From NCBI GenBank assembly GCA_002887195.1, contig PJAB01000964.1, positions 1-18,690 on the forward strand: 18,690 bases of DNA, read 5' to 3'. The position numbers and the translations under genes are program-made. Positions 1 to 6,454 of the stretch are shown here, in pieces. How positions within the stretch are numbered: position 1 is the stretch's first letter; each line of letters starts with the position of its first letter. The notes under the pieces were generated by a model that saw only the letters and a program-made list of their open reading frames with translations, had not been told where the DNA came from and ran no database searches. This DNA comes from Chrysochromulina parva (Eukaryota > Haptophyta > Prymnesiales > Chrysochromulinaceae).

Positions 1-429
1 GAGTCTAACAAGGTCCTCTTCCTGGTCGTGCTCGAGCACCTGCTGCTCCTCACGCAGTACTGCGTGCTGACCATCATCCCTGACGTGCCCGAAGATATCG
101 CTATCGAGAGTGCCAGGCAGCAAAAGTTCGCAAAGTTGCCTGACGAGAAGCCACCGCCGCCAGAAGAGGAGTGGGACGACGACGCGCTGATCAAGCAGCA
201 TGGTGGGGTGACTCAGAAGGTGCCTCCCGAGGACGCGCCGCCGGCTGACGAGACTTTCAACGGCACCCTGTTCGGTAGCCAGTCCCCTACCAGGGTCGCG
301 GCGTTGGATTCGTCGGATGTCTCCTTCGCCGAGAGTGGGGGCATCGATAGCTTCACGCCAGGCGGGCGCTCAAACCGACGGGATTTCTCTCAAGCTGGGA
401 CGCTCACCTCAATGAGCCATCGTGCCTGA
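1..429 (+). CDS. Anoctamin/TMEM16-like protein, C-terminal fragment (5' end outside window)
   Basis: The frame is open from base 1 and gives 142 residues before a TGA at 427-429. The first ~30 residues form one hydrophobic helix (VLFLVVLEHLLLL) followed by TIIPDVPEDIAIE. This matches the end of the anoctamin domain, where the last membrane helix carries a 'xxEHxxx' element and is followed by 'IPDxPxxxxxxxxR' and a charged cytosolic tail. Anoctamins are membrane proteins acting as Ca-activated chloride channels or lipid scramblases. The remaining ~100 residues are an acidic, Pro- and Ser-rich cytoplasmic tail (PPPPEEEWDDD) with no recognised domain. The catalytic and Ca-binding helices lie upstream of the window, so channel versus scramblase cannot be judged. 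No start codon is assigned; the GTG at 28 is an internal Val codon. The call rests on one helix and the IPD motif. Confidence 0.7.
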   Translation, partial: ESNKVLFLVVLEHLLLLTQYCVLTIIPDVPEDIAIESARQQKFAKLPDEKPPPPEEEWDDDALIKQHGGVTQKVPPEDAPPADETFNGTLFGSQSPTRVAALDSSDVSFAESGGIDSFTPGGRSNRRDFSQAGTLTSMSHRA

Positions 430-863
430 GTTGACTCCGCATAACCATGAGAGCATGCTTAGTCGCTGCCGAGCACCGTACGGTGCACAAGTAATTTGCA
501 ACGGAGAGCTGTTACTGGCGTATCCATGTTGGCAACATCATGTTCGTCCGCGCGACGCTCACACGATCGATGCGATCGCGTGGAGTCCGGAGATGCCATG
601 CCGGGAGGGCGTCACCTAATATCACGCGCGTCACATTGACATTCGCTCACACATAACCGACTATTAACACGTGTCGGCCTTGAAGACGACTTTACGAGAT
701 GCCTTTGGACCAGTCTGGCGTTCCGGCGTCCAAAATGGATTCGCGTCGCGGCACAGCCGGGTGCGCACGCAATGCGGCTACAACATGTGAAGCAGTACTG
801 CCTTACTGCGACAACGCTGAACGTACGGGTGCAGCCAGCCTCCTGCGTCCTGGCACTCTCTGC
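430..863. other. Convergent intergenic region (3' ends of anoctamin-like and EF-hand genes)
   Basis: These 434 bases separate the stop of the + strand anoctamin-like gene from the stop of the - strand EF-hand gene, so they should hold two facing 3' UTRs. Short open frames here (for example 422-619) have no recognisable protein character. A perfect 14-bp palindrome lies at 473-486. No AATAAA was found on the + strand. Confidence 0.6.
473..486. repeat. 14-bp perfect palindrome in 3' UTR region
   Basis: GCACCGTACGGTGC equals its own reverse complement. It lies 44 bases after the anoctamin-like stop codon. It could be chance, a small RNA hairpin or a protein-binding site. Confidence 0.5.
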
Positions 864-3800
864 TCAAAGCCTCTGCAGATCGTCGGTCGGCGGCGGCCCA
901 TCTACCTCGGGGCCCTCCTCGACCTCCTCGTCGCTGGAGGCTCGAGACCGCCGCTCTTCGCTCGAGGCCCGAACGACGCGCGCGCCGCTCTTGTCCTTGG
1001 TGGCGCGCCGACCCAAACGGCCGAGCAGTCCAGTGCTCCGCTTCGGCGCACCCTCGGTCGCCGACAGATGCGCCGACGGGTGCAAGACTCCCCGGCTGCT
1101 GAGCACAGTGGCGCCTCCCTTGGGTGCGGAGGCTACCAGATGCAGCGGCACCTGGGGCACGTATGGAGACGCGATGGGCCCGGCACTCCCGCCGGCGCTC
1201 CTGTCGCCTGTCACGCCGTCTCGCGCGGTGGCGCCGCCATCGCCACGCGCGGTGGCGCCGCCATCGCCACGCGCGGTGGCGCCGCCATCGCCTCGCGCGG
1301 TGGCGCCTCCATCGCCAGCGCCACGGGCAGCCGCAGCCACGGGCGACTTTGTCGCGCAGTTACCGTTACCGTCGCGGAGGGCCGTGACTTCACGTGGCGT
1401 CGGTGCTGGCGTCCAATCCTCTTCGGCGTCTGCTGCTGCGCCCATGAGCGATGAGATCGAGGCGATCTGCGCCGCCTTAGCGCCCGTGCGCGGCGTGAGC
1501 TGCTCGTATCTCTCCTTGGCGGCATCCGCGTCCATACCGAGGGCTGCACCGAAGCGGCTGGTCACGCCGCCCTCGCTCGACCGGCGGCTGGTCAGCGCTG
1601 CCGCCGCCGCGGCGGCAGCAGATTGCCGGCTCGCGCGCAGTTTCTCCTCGTCCACCGGCGCAGCCTCGCCTCGCGGCGTCTCCCCAATCTGCCCGGTGAA
1701 GCCCAACGAAGCATGCAAGCTCTCAGCCATGCGTCGCTTGGCGCGAGCCTCGGCCGCCCGGGACTCGGCGCGTGCCGCCAGCTGGCCTGCCAGCGCCAAG
1801 TCGCCGCGCTGCAGCGCGCGGCGCGCGTCGGCGCCCGCCGCCACCGACTCGCTCGCCGCCTCGTTCGCCTCGTCCTGCATCGCGCGCACACGAGCCTTGG
1901 CCTCGCGCTTGGTTGCATCGGCCGCCTGCCGATTGGCAGAGCCGACCGCCGCGGCCGCGGCTGCCTTGATGCTCGCCTCCGTGGTGGCACTCAGCCCTCT
2001 CCGTGGTGGCGCGGCCGCCTCAAACTCTTCGGACGGCGCCCCCCTGCGTGGGCTCGCCAGTGGCGCGAGCTCCTTGTCGTCGCCATGCGTGCCCGCGGCC
2101 CCCTCCGACGAGCTCGGATCCTCGTGCGCCTCGGCGGTCGCGACGCCCACGCTCGGTTGGACGAAACTTGACGAAACGCTCGGTTGGGCGGCTTTTGCGC
2201 GCTCCGCGCGGCCGGCTGCGAGACTCGCGAGCTCGGACCTCGCCGCGTTCGCATCGGCACGCGCCTTGCTCACGTGCTCGCGCCGTGCACGCAACTCGAG
2301 CTTCGCGCGTGTCTCGGTGGTGCGACGTGCGGCGAGCTCCTGCTGCGTCGCCGCCATCTGATCGCGCAGTACGGCGAGCTCGTCCGCGTGTCGAGCCTCG
2401 AGCGAAGCGAGCTGGTCATCGACAGCTCGCTTCTCCTGCTCCACCTCCGCTTGCCCCTCGCGCAGCTGTGCGCGCATCCGTGCTAGCTCCGTCTGCATCT
2501 CGCGCATCTCCATCGAATGCCTGGCCTGCAGCTCACCCTGCTGACCTTCATAATGGCTCTCGAGGCGCTCGGTAAGGGCGCTCGCCTCCCTCGCCGCCGC
2601 CTCGGCCGCCGCCTCGGCCGCCGCCGCCGCCCGGAGCTTGTCGTCAAGGAGGGATTGCAGCGAAGCGGTAACACGCGCCTCCACCTCCGCCGCGAGCGCC
2701 GCGAGTCGGTCGGCGTCATCGCCGTAGGCTGCTGCGCCTCCATAGCCCACCATAGCGCCCGGGACGCGGGGGGTGTATTGCGAGGCGCCATAGGCGACGG
2801 CTCCGTCGACCCGGGGCGTGTATTGCGAGACGCCATAGCCCGGCGGCGTAGGTGGCAGCTGGCTGCGTGGCGAGAGAATCGGCGCGCTGTAGCCCCCTGC
2901 CTCGCACGAGCGCTCCCGAGAGGCGGTGGGGGCGGTCGAGGCGGTGGACGGCAGCGCTCCTCCCGGCCGCATGGCGATCTCGGGGCCGGGGGCCAGCTGC
3001 TGAAAGAAGTGCGAGAACGAGTCACTGCCGAGTACCTGGTGCAGGTTGCAGTACCCGTCGCCCGCGTCCGCATTTTGGCACAGCTCGGCCGCCTGCGCCG
3101 CCGACAGAGGCAGCGCGTACTGTTGGGCCACTTGGCAGAGGAGGTCGTACATGTGGCGCGAAGGCAGCCAGCCATTCCCGTGCGGATTGGCCGCGTAGTA
3201 CGCTTGGGAGAGCGCCATCAGATAGTTGGTGGTGCGCTGTGTGGCGAAGCCTCCAAGTCGCCCCGCACCGCTGCCGGTCGCCGCCTCACCGCGTGCCGTG
3301 AGCCCGCAGCCCGCGTTGGTGAAGCCTCCGCCAGCCGCAGGCAGCATGAGCGGTGGCACCGGCGCACCCATCCCGCGCGCCGTGGCGCCGGGCGGCAGGT
3401 GAACCTGAAAGCTACCGCCGCCGCCGCGGGGTGACATGGAGGCCATGGCCGCGGCCTGGGCAGCCGCGGCCATTGCTGCCTGCTGCTGATAGTCCATCAC
3501 GGCATGCTCCAGACGATCCTGCATCATCTCCTTCCGCATAGCATCAAGCTGCCGCTGCTGCGTGGGGCTCATTTCATCCATGTCTTGAGGCATAGCCGAT
3601 GGCGGGCGAGGCATAGCCGCCCGCGGCGAGGCATAGCCGATGGCTGGCGGCCCGGGCGGCGGTAGGCGACTAGGCGCGGGCAGAGTGCGATTAGGCGCGG
3701 GCAGAGTGCGGGGTTGCGCCTGCGAGCGCTGCGTCGAGTGCATCTTCTTGCGCACACGCATGACCGCGAACTTCTCCAAGGTGACCTGCCCGGTGCCATC

Positions 3801-4130
3801 TAAGTCGACAGCGGCGTACATGGTGTCGAGCTGCTCACGGCGTGAGCTGTCGCGAAAAGAGAGATCGTGACGACACATGGCGGCACCAAAGTCGGCGCGG
3901 CTGATGATGCCGTCGCCGTCGACATCGAACTTTTCGAAGTTGACGCGCGCCGCACTGACCTCATCGAGTGAGAGAGTGCCGAGCGAGCACGAAAAGGTGC
4001 CATCGCTGAGGAACCGCGCGCCGCTTGCTGCCGCGGAGAACGTGCGCGGTGTCATATTGTCTTCGTGGCGTGGATTCGGCTTGTCGCCGCGCGGAGTGAA
4101 GACTCCACTCCACAAGGCGTGTAGCGCCAT
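864..4130 (-). CDS. EF-hand, coiled-coil and low-complexity protein
   Basis: A 1088-residue protein if the ATG at 4130 is used. The open frame extends to 4190 but only from a TTG; ATG 4055 is an alternative with A at -3. Residues 69-80 form a canonical EF-hand loop (DVDGDGIISRAD). Residues 109-120 form a second loop (DLDGTGQVTLEK) with Lys instead of Glu/Asp at position 12, so it probably binds Ca poorly. A second, degenerate EF-like pair lies near 315-326 (NPHGNGW) and 353-364 (NADAGDGY). Residues ~470-645 are Glu/Ala/Arg-rich coiled coil, and ~715-810 a further charged helical segment. The rest is Pro/Gly/Ala/Ser-rich, with QYTPRV, RTLPAP and GGATARGD tandem repeats. Family knowledge suggests a Ca-responsive scaffold; the exact role is unknown. 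It is transcribed divergently from the VWA gene. Confidence 0.8.
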   Translation of the reverse strand: MALHALWSGVFTPRGDKPNPRHEDNMTPRTFSAAASGARFLSDGTFSCSLGTLSLDEVSAARVNFEKFDVDGDGIISRADFGAAMCRHDLSFRDSSRREQLDTMYAAVDLDGTGQVTLEKFAVMRVRKKMHSTQRSQAQPRTLPAPNRTLPAPSRLPPPGPPAIGYASPRAAMPRPPSAMPQDMDEMSPTQQRQLDAMRKEMMQDRLEHAVMDYQQQAAMAAAAQAAAMASMSPRGGGGSFQVHLPPGATARGMGAPVPPLMLPAAGGGFTNAGCGLTARGEAATGSGAGRLGGFATQRTTNYLMALSQAYYAANPHGNGWLPSRHMYDLLCQVAQQYALPLSAAQAAELCQNADAGDGYCNLHQVLGSDSFSHFFQQLAPGPEIAMRPGGALPSTASTAPTASRERSCEAGGYSAPILSPRSQLPPTPPGYGVSQYTPRVDGAVAYGASQYTPRVPGAMVGYGGAAAYGDDADRLAALAAEVEARVTASLQSLLDDKLRAAAAAEAAAEAAAREASALTERLESHYEGQQGELQARHSMEMREMQTELARMRAQLREGQAEVEQEKRAVDDQLASLEARHADELAVLRDQMAATQQELAARRTTETRAKLELRARREHVSKARADANAARSELASLAAGRAERAKAAQPSVSSSFVQPSVGVATAEAHEDPSSSEGAAGTHGDDKELAPLASPRRGAPSEEFEAAAPPRRGLSATTEASIKAAAAAAVGSANRQAADATKREAKARVRAMQDEANEAASESVAAGADARRALQRGDLALAGQLAARAESRAAEARAKRRMAESLHASLGFTGQIGETPRGEAAPVDEEKLRASRQSAAAAAAAALTSRRSSEGGVTSRFGAALGMDADAAKERYEQLTPRTGAKAAQIASISSLMGAAADAEEDWTPAPTPREVTALRDGNGNCATKSPVAAAARGAGDGGATARGDGGATARGDGGATARGDGGATARDGVTGDRSAGGSAGPIASPYVPQVPLHLVASAPKGGATVLSSRGVLHPSAHLSATEGAPKRSTGLLGRLGRRATKDKSGARVVRASSEERRSRASSDEEVEEGPEVDGPPPTDDLQRL
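1222..1317 (-). repeat. 4 x 24-bp in-frame tandem repeat encoding GGATARGD
   Basis: Four consecutive 24-bp units (1222, 1246, 1270, 1294) are nearly identical, differing at single bases in the last two. The unit is eight codons, so copy-number change would not shift the frame. The product is four GGATARGD-type units near residues 941-970 of the EF-hand protein. Confidence 0.9.
2760..2839 (-). repeat. 45-bp duplicated unit encoding SQYTPRV
   Basis: Two copies of a 45-bp (15-residue) unit place GTGTATTGCGA at 2773 and again at 2818. They encode SQYTPRVDG and SQYTPRVPG between the degenerate EF pair and the coiled coil of the EF-hand protein. Confidence 0.8.
3670..3711 (-). repeat. 2 x 21-bp in-frame tandem repeat encoding RTLPAPN/S
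   Basis: Two adjacent 21-bp units at 3670-3690 and 3691-3711 differ at few positions. They encode RTLPAPN and RTLPAPS in the Pro-rich linker after the first EF-hand pair. Confidence 0.85.
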
Positions 4131-4305
4131 TGGACAGGGACGGGTGCGGGCGGTGCGCCGCTTACGCGCGATTGCTCGTGAATGCGGCAAATGTGAGTTG
4201 ACTCTCGAGTAGTTGGGGGGGCAGGATAGTGGCAGGATATGAGCGGTACCGTTGTTTCGTCACGGGACCTTTGGTGGTGCAAGACGGGCAACCCGGAGAC
4301 GCCAC
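4131..4305. promoter_or_regulatory. Divergent intergenic promoter region
   Basis: These 175 bases separate the presumed ATG of the EF-hand gene (-) from the ATG of the VWA gene (+), so both promoters or 5' UTRs must lie here or inside the 5' ends. A short direct repeat GGCAGGATA occurs twice near 4225-4240 and a G-run at 4215-4221. No TATA box was recognised. Assignment is from gene orientation only. Confidence 0.5.
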
Positions 4306-5622
4306 ATGCCGCTTGTCCAGATACAGGTGCCGGCCAGCATTCCCGCTGACCGCAATATTCTCGTTGGCTTGCCGTCGGGGCAGCAGGTTATGGTGCAGGT
4401 GCCCCCAAATGTTGCGCCGGGAGCGACTTTGCAAGTGCAGCTTCCGGATGCGCCGGGCGTGCCACAGGGTATGCCGCCAGCTGCGCAGGGCATGCCAATA
4501 GGCATGCCCGTTGTCGCGCCCGTTCCGAGCGCGGGCGGCCTGTACCCAACGCCGGGACCTACGTTCCAACCTCCGCTGCCACCTCCTCCGGCGATGCATC
4601 AAATGCATCAGGTCAAAGCACCCAGCCTCAAGGAGCTCGGCTGGCCTGATGGCCTCTCGCACATGGTGGCGAGCTCCATTCCCTCGATGCCCCTCCGCTT
4701 CGTCATCGTCGATAACAGCGGCTCCATGCAGTCGATGGACGGGTCTCGCCTCGTGCCCGGCCCAGGTGGCAGGCTGCAGTCGATCAGGTCGACGAGGTTC
4801 CAAGAGCTAGCCCAGACGATCAACGAACTGGCGGCGGTGGCGCACGGCGTGCGCGGGCCCACGCACTTCCACTTTCTCAACCCGTGTCAGTACGGCCAAT
4901 TCTTCGGCGTCGCTTGCGAGTTTGCGCCCCCGGACAGCATCGTGACCGCGCTCGGCACGCCCGAGGGTGACCTCATGAAGCTGCAGCAGGCCACCACGAC
5001 GTCGCCAGGTGGCACGACGCCTCTGACCGAGGCGTTAGTGCGTGTCGACAGTATGATCCGCCCGCACGCGCACACTCTGCGCGCGCAGGGCCAAAAGGTT
5101 GCCGTGATCATCACGTCGGATGGGCTGCCCAACGACCCGAATAGCTTCCTGCACGCGCTCAAGATGATGCAGCATGATCTGCCAGTGTGGATCGTCGTAC
5201 GGCTATGCACGAGCGAAGACTCAGTGGTCGACTACTGGAGTGGGCTGGACCATCACCTGGAGACGCCTTTGGATATCCTGGACGACCTCGAGTCCGAGGC
5301 CAAAGAGGTTCACAAAAAGAACCCGTGGCTCACCTACGGGCCGGCGCTGCATGCGGCGCGTGTCTTCGGGCTGCAAGACCGCCTTTTCGACCTTCTCGAC
5401 GAGCGTCCGCTACTGCCCTCCCAAGTCAAGGAGTTTGTAGAGAAGCTGCTCTCGTGCGGTGCGCTGCCCGAGCCCGAGGTCGACCCTAAGGGCTTCAAAA
5501 TGGCGCTCGAGCAGCGCCTGAAGGTGCACCCCATGGTGTACAACGCCGTCTCGAAGACCATGGCGCCGTGGGTCAACACGAATAGGATCGGCAAGGGCGG
5601 CGGCGACTGCGCCATCAGCTGA
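4306..5622 (+). CDS. VWA-domain protein with N-terminal VQVP module and C-terminal CaaX box
   Basis: 438 residues from ATG 4306; the frame opens earlier, at 4252, only from a TTG. Residues 1-50 carry a beta-rich motif repeated with variation (VQIQVPASIPADR, VMVQVPPNVAPGATLQVQLP), followed by a Met/Pro/Gly-rich linker to ~105. The VWA domain spans ~128-310: beta strand plus MIDAS motif DNSGS at 136-140, the GGTTPL Thr near 237-238, and SDGLPND with Asp 272, so the metal site looks complete. An extra helical region (~335-420) follows. The protein ends GKGGGDCAIS; CAIS is a CaaX motif predicted to be farnesylated, which would attach it to a membrane. VWA domains mediate metal-dependent protein binding; the partner is unknown. 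It lacks the RING or C2 domains of RGLG ligases and copines. Confidence 0.85.
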   Translation: MPLVQIQVPASIPADRNILVGLPSGQQVMVQVPPNVAPGATLQVQLPDAPGVPQGMPPAAQGMPIGMPVVAPVPSAGGLYPTPGPTFQPPLPPPPAMHQMHQVKAPSLKELGWPDGLSHMVASSIPSMPLRFVIVDNSGSMQSMDGSRLVPGPGGRLQSIRSTRFQELAQTINELAAVAHGVRGPTHFHFLNPCQYGQFFGVACEFAPPDSIVTALGTPEGDLMKLQQATTTSPGGTTPLTEALVRVDSMIRPHAHTLRAQGQKVAVIITSDGLPNDPNSFLHALKMMQHDLPVWIVVRLCTSEDSVVDYWSGLDHHLETPLDILDDLESEAKEVHKKNPWLTYGPALHAARVFGLQDRLFDLLDERPLLPSQVKEFVEKLLSCGALPEPEVDPKGFKMALEQRLKVHPMVYNAVSKTMAPWVNTNRIGKGGGDCAIS

Positions 5623-5643
5623 ATGGCATGCATCGTCAGCTGA

Positions 5644-5659
5644 CTGGCGGATCCGCCAG
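5644..5659. repeat. 16-bp perfect palindrome after the VWA stop codon
   Basis: CTGGCGGATCCGCCAG is its own reverse complement, starting 22 bases after the VWA stop codon. In RNA it would form a short GC-rich stem in the 3' UTR. It overlaps a loose duplication of the stop-codon region (ATCAGCTGAATGGC and GTCAGCTGACTGGC). Confidence 0.7.
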
Positions 5660-5712
5660 ATTATGGCGCGCCGCCCACGGGAAACCCCGCGCGACGCCCC
5701 AGGTGTGCGAAA

Positions 5713-6201
5713 ATGGCAAACACGACCAAACTCGCAACACCCACCGATGCTGGCAACCATGACCAACCTCGCAACACCACCGATGCTGGCAAAGACGACG
5801 AATCTCGCAAGACCCACCGATGCCGCGATACGATCGCTCAGCGGATCGTGGGCTTAATGGCGCGGCTTCCGCATTGTTGTTGGCGAGATGCTTTCGATGG
5901 CGTTGCCGGCGTTGGCGCGGCTACAATGACGTCGCGTCGCGGCGCGCGAAATGCGAAAAAAGTTAAGAAGAATATTTTTGAAAAAAGCCGTCGGTACAAT
6001 GGTGACTATGGCATGTTTAAGGTGTCTGGACCGTGCAACCGGAAGGCTGTTTATACCGTTACCGAATACGTTTCTTGTGAGTTTTTGTTTGGAGGATCCC
6101 AGACTATTTTGGAATTTTCGCTAACCCTGCAACCCTCCATCAGAATCGATTATTCCGACATCGGAGACATGATGGTAAAACAAAAACTATGGTTCGGATG
6201 A
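5713..6201 (+). other. Unrecognised open reading frame, 162 codons, coding status doubtful
   Basis: An ATG-initiated frame runs across the 36-bp tandem repeat and into the A/T-rich island. The first ~40 residues derive from the repeat. The later part (KKVKKNIFEKSRRYNGDYGMF and on to LWFG) uses many A/T-ending codons, unlike the strongly G/C-ending codons of every confident gene here. I recognise no domain, signal peptide or membrane helix. It could be a young or foreign gene, part of a spliced gene, or chance. I lean to non-coding. Confidence 0.2.
5715..5823 (+). repeat. Three-copy 36/37-bp tandem repeat
   Basis: Units at 5715-5751, 5752-5787 and 5788-5823 share the frame GGCAA..ACGACCAA.CTCGCAA.ACC(C)ACCGATGC with scattered substitutions and one 1-bp length difference. 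The length difference breaks a common reading frame among copies, arguing against selection as a protein repeat. Confidence 0.85.
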
Positions 6202-6357
6202 ATTGCGAAATATCGTTGCATGTGATGGAGATGGACAAGGCGAGTTGCGACGCTTGCTTGGGGGACCACTCTGGTTTTTGCGGGGGACCTACCAACCTCC
6301 TACCACCCCCTCCAACAGACGTCAACAATTGGTATTTTTTTATTTTTTGAAATGGTT

Positions 6358-6389
6358 TTCTTGACGGTGCCGCCGAGTTCCGTCAAGAA
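6358..6389. repeat. Inverted repeat: 10-bp stem, 12-nt loop
   Basis: TTCTTGACGG (6358-6367) and CCGTCAAGAA (6380-6389) are exact reverse complements separated by 12 bases. The element sits at the downstream edge of the A/T-rich island, 65 bases before the preferred start codon of the membrane protein gene. Confidence 0.75.
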
Positions 6390-6454
6390 CCCCGATTTAC
6401 TTCGAGATGGATTGGCGCACTGGAGTTCCAGGAATTACTGTGTGCAGGAGAAAA

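Larger units (their letters stand above)
5623..6454. other. Gene-poor region with repeats and an A/T-rich island
   Basis: This 832-base gap lies between two + strand genes. It holds a 16-bp palindrome (5644-5659), a three-copy 36-bp tandem repeat (5715-5823), a stretch about 5940-6360 visibly richer in A/T than anything else in the window, and a 10-bp-stem inverted repeat (6358-6389). The sequence offers GTGAGT at 6077-6082 and a pyrimidine-rich run ending in CAG at 6318, which could bound a 242-bp intron of a 5' UTR or a small gene. No recognised protein domain was found. Confidence 0.5.

Noticed and set aside
422..619. Small 65-codon gene after the anoctamin-like fragment
   Set aside because: There is no domain, the codon use is unremarkable, it overlaps the upstream stop region, and it is expected by chance in GC-rich DNA.
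772..2361. A 529-codon + strand frame opposite the EF-hand gene
   Set aside because: It is Ala/Ser/Pro-rich with no domain and lies antisense to a frame with EF-hands and coiled coil.
4131..4190. Extension of the EF-hand protein to 4190
   Set aside because: That start is a TTG; the first ATG in frame is at 4130. The same reasoning rejects 4252 (TTG) for the VWA gene and 13785 (GTG) for the 5-phosphatase.
4306..5622. Copine or RGLG-type ubiquitin ligase
   Set aside because: There are no C2 domains and no RING finger in the protein, and the C-terminus is a CaaX box.
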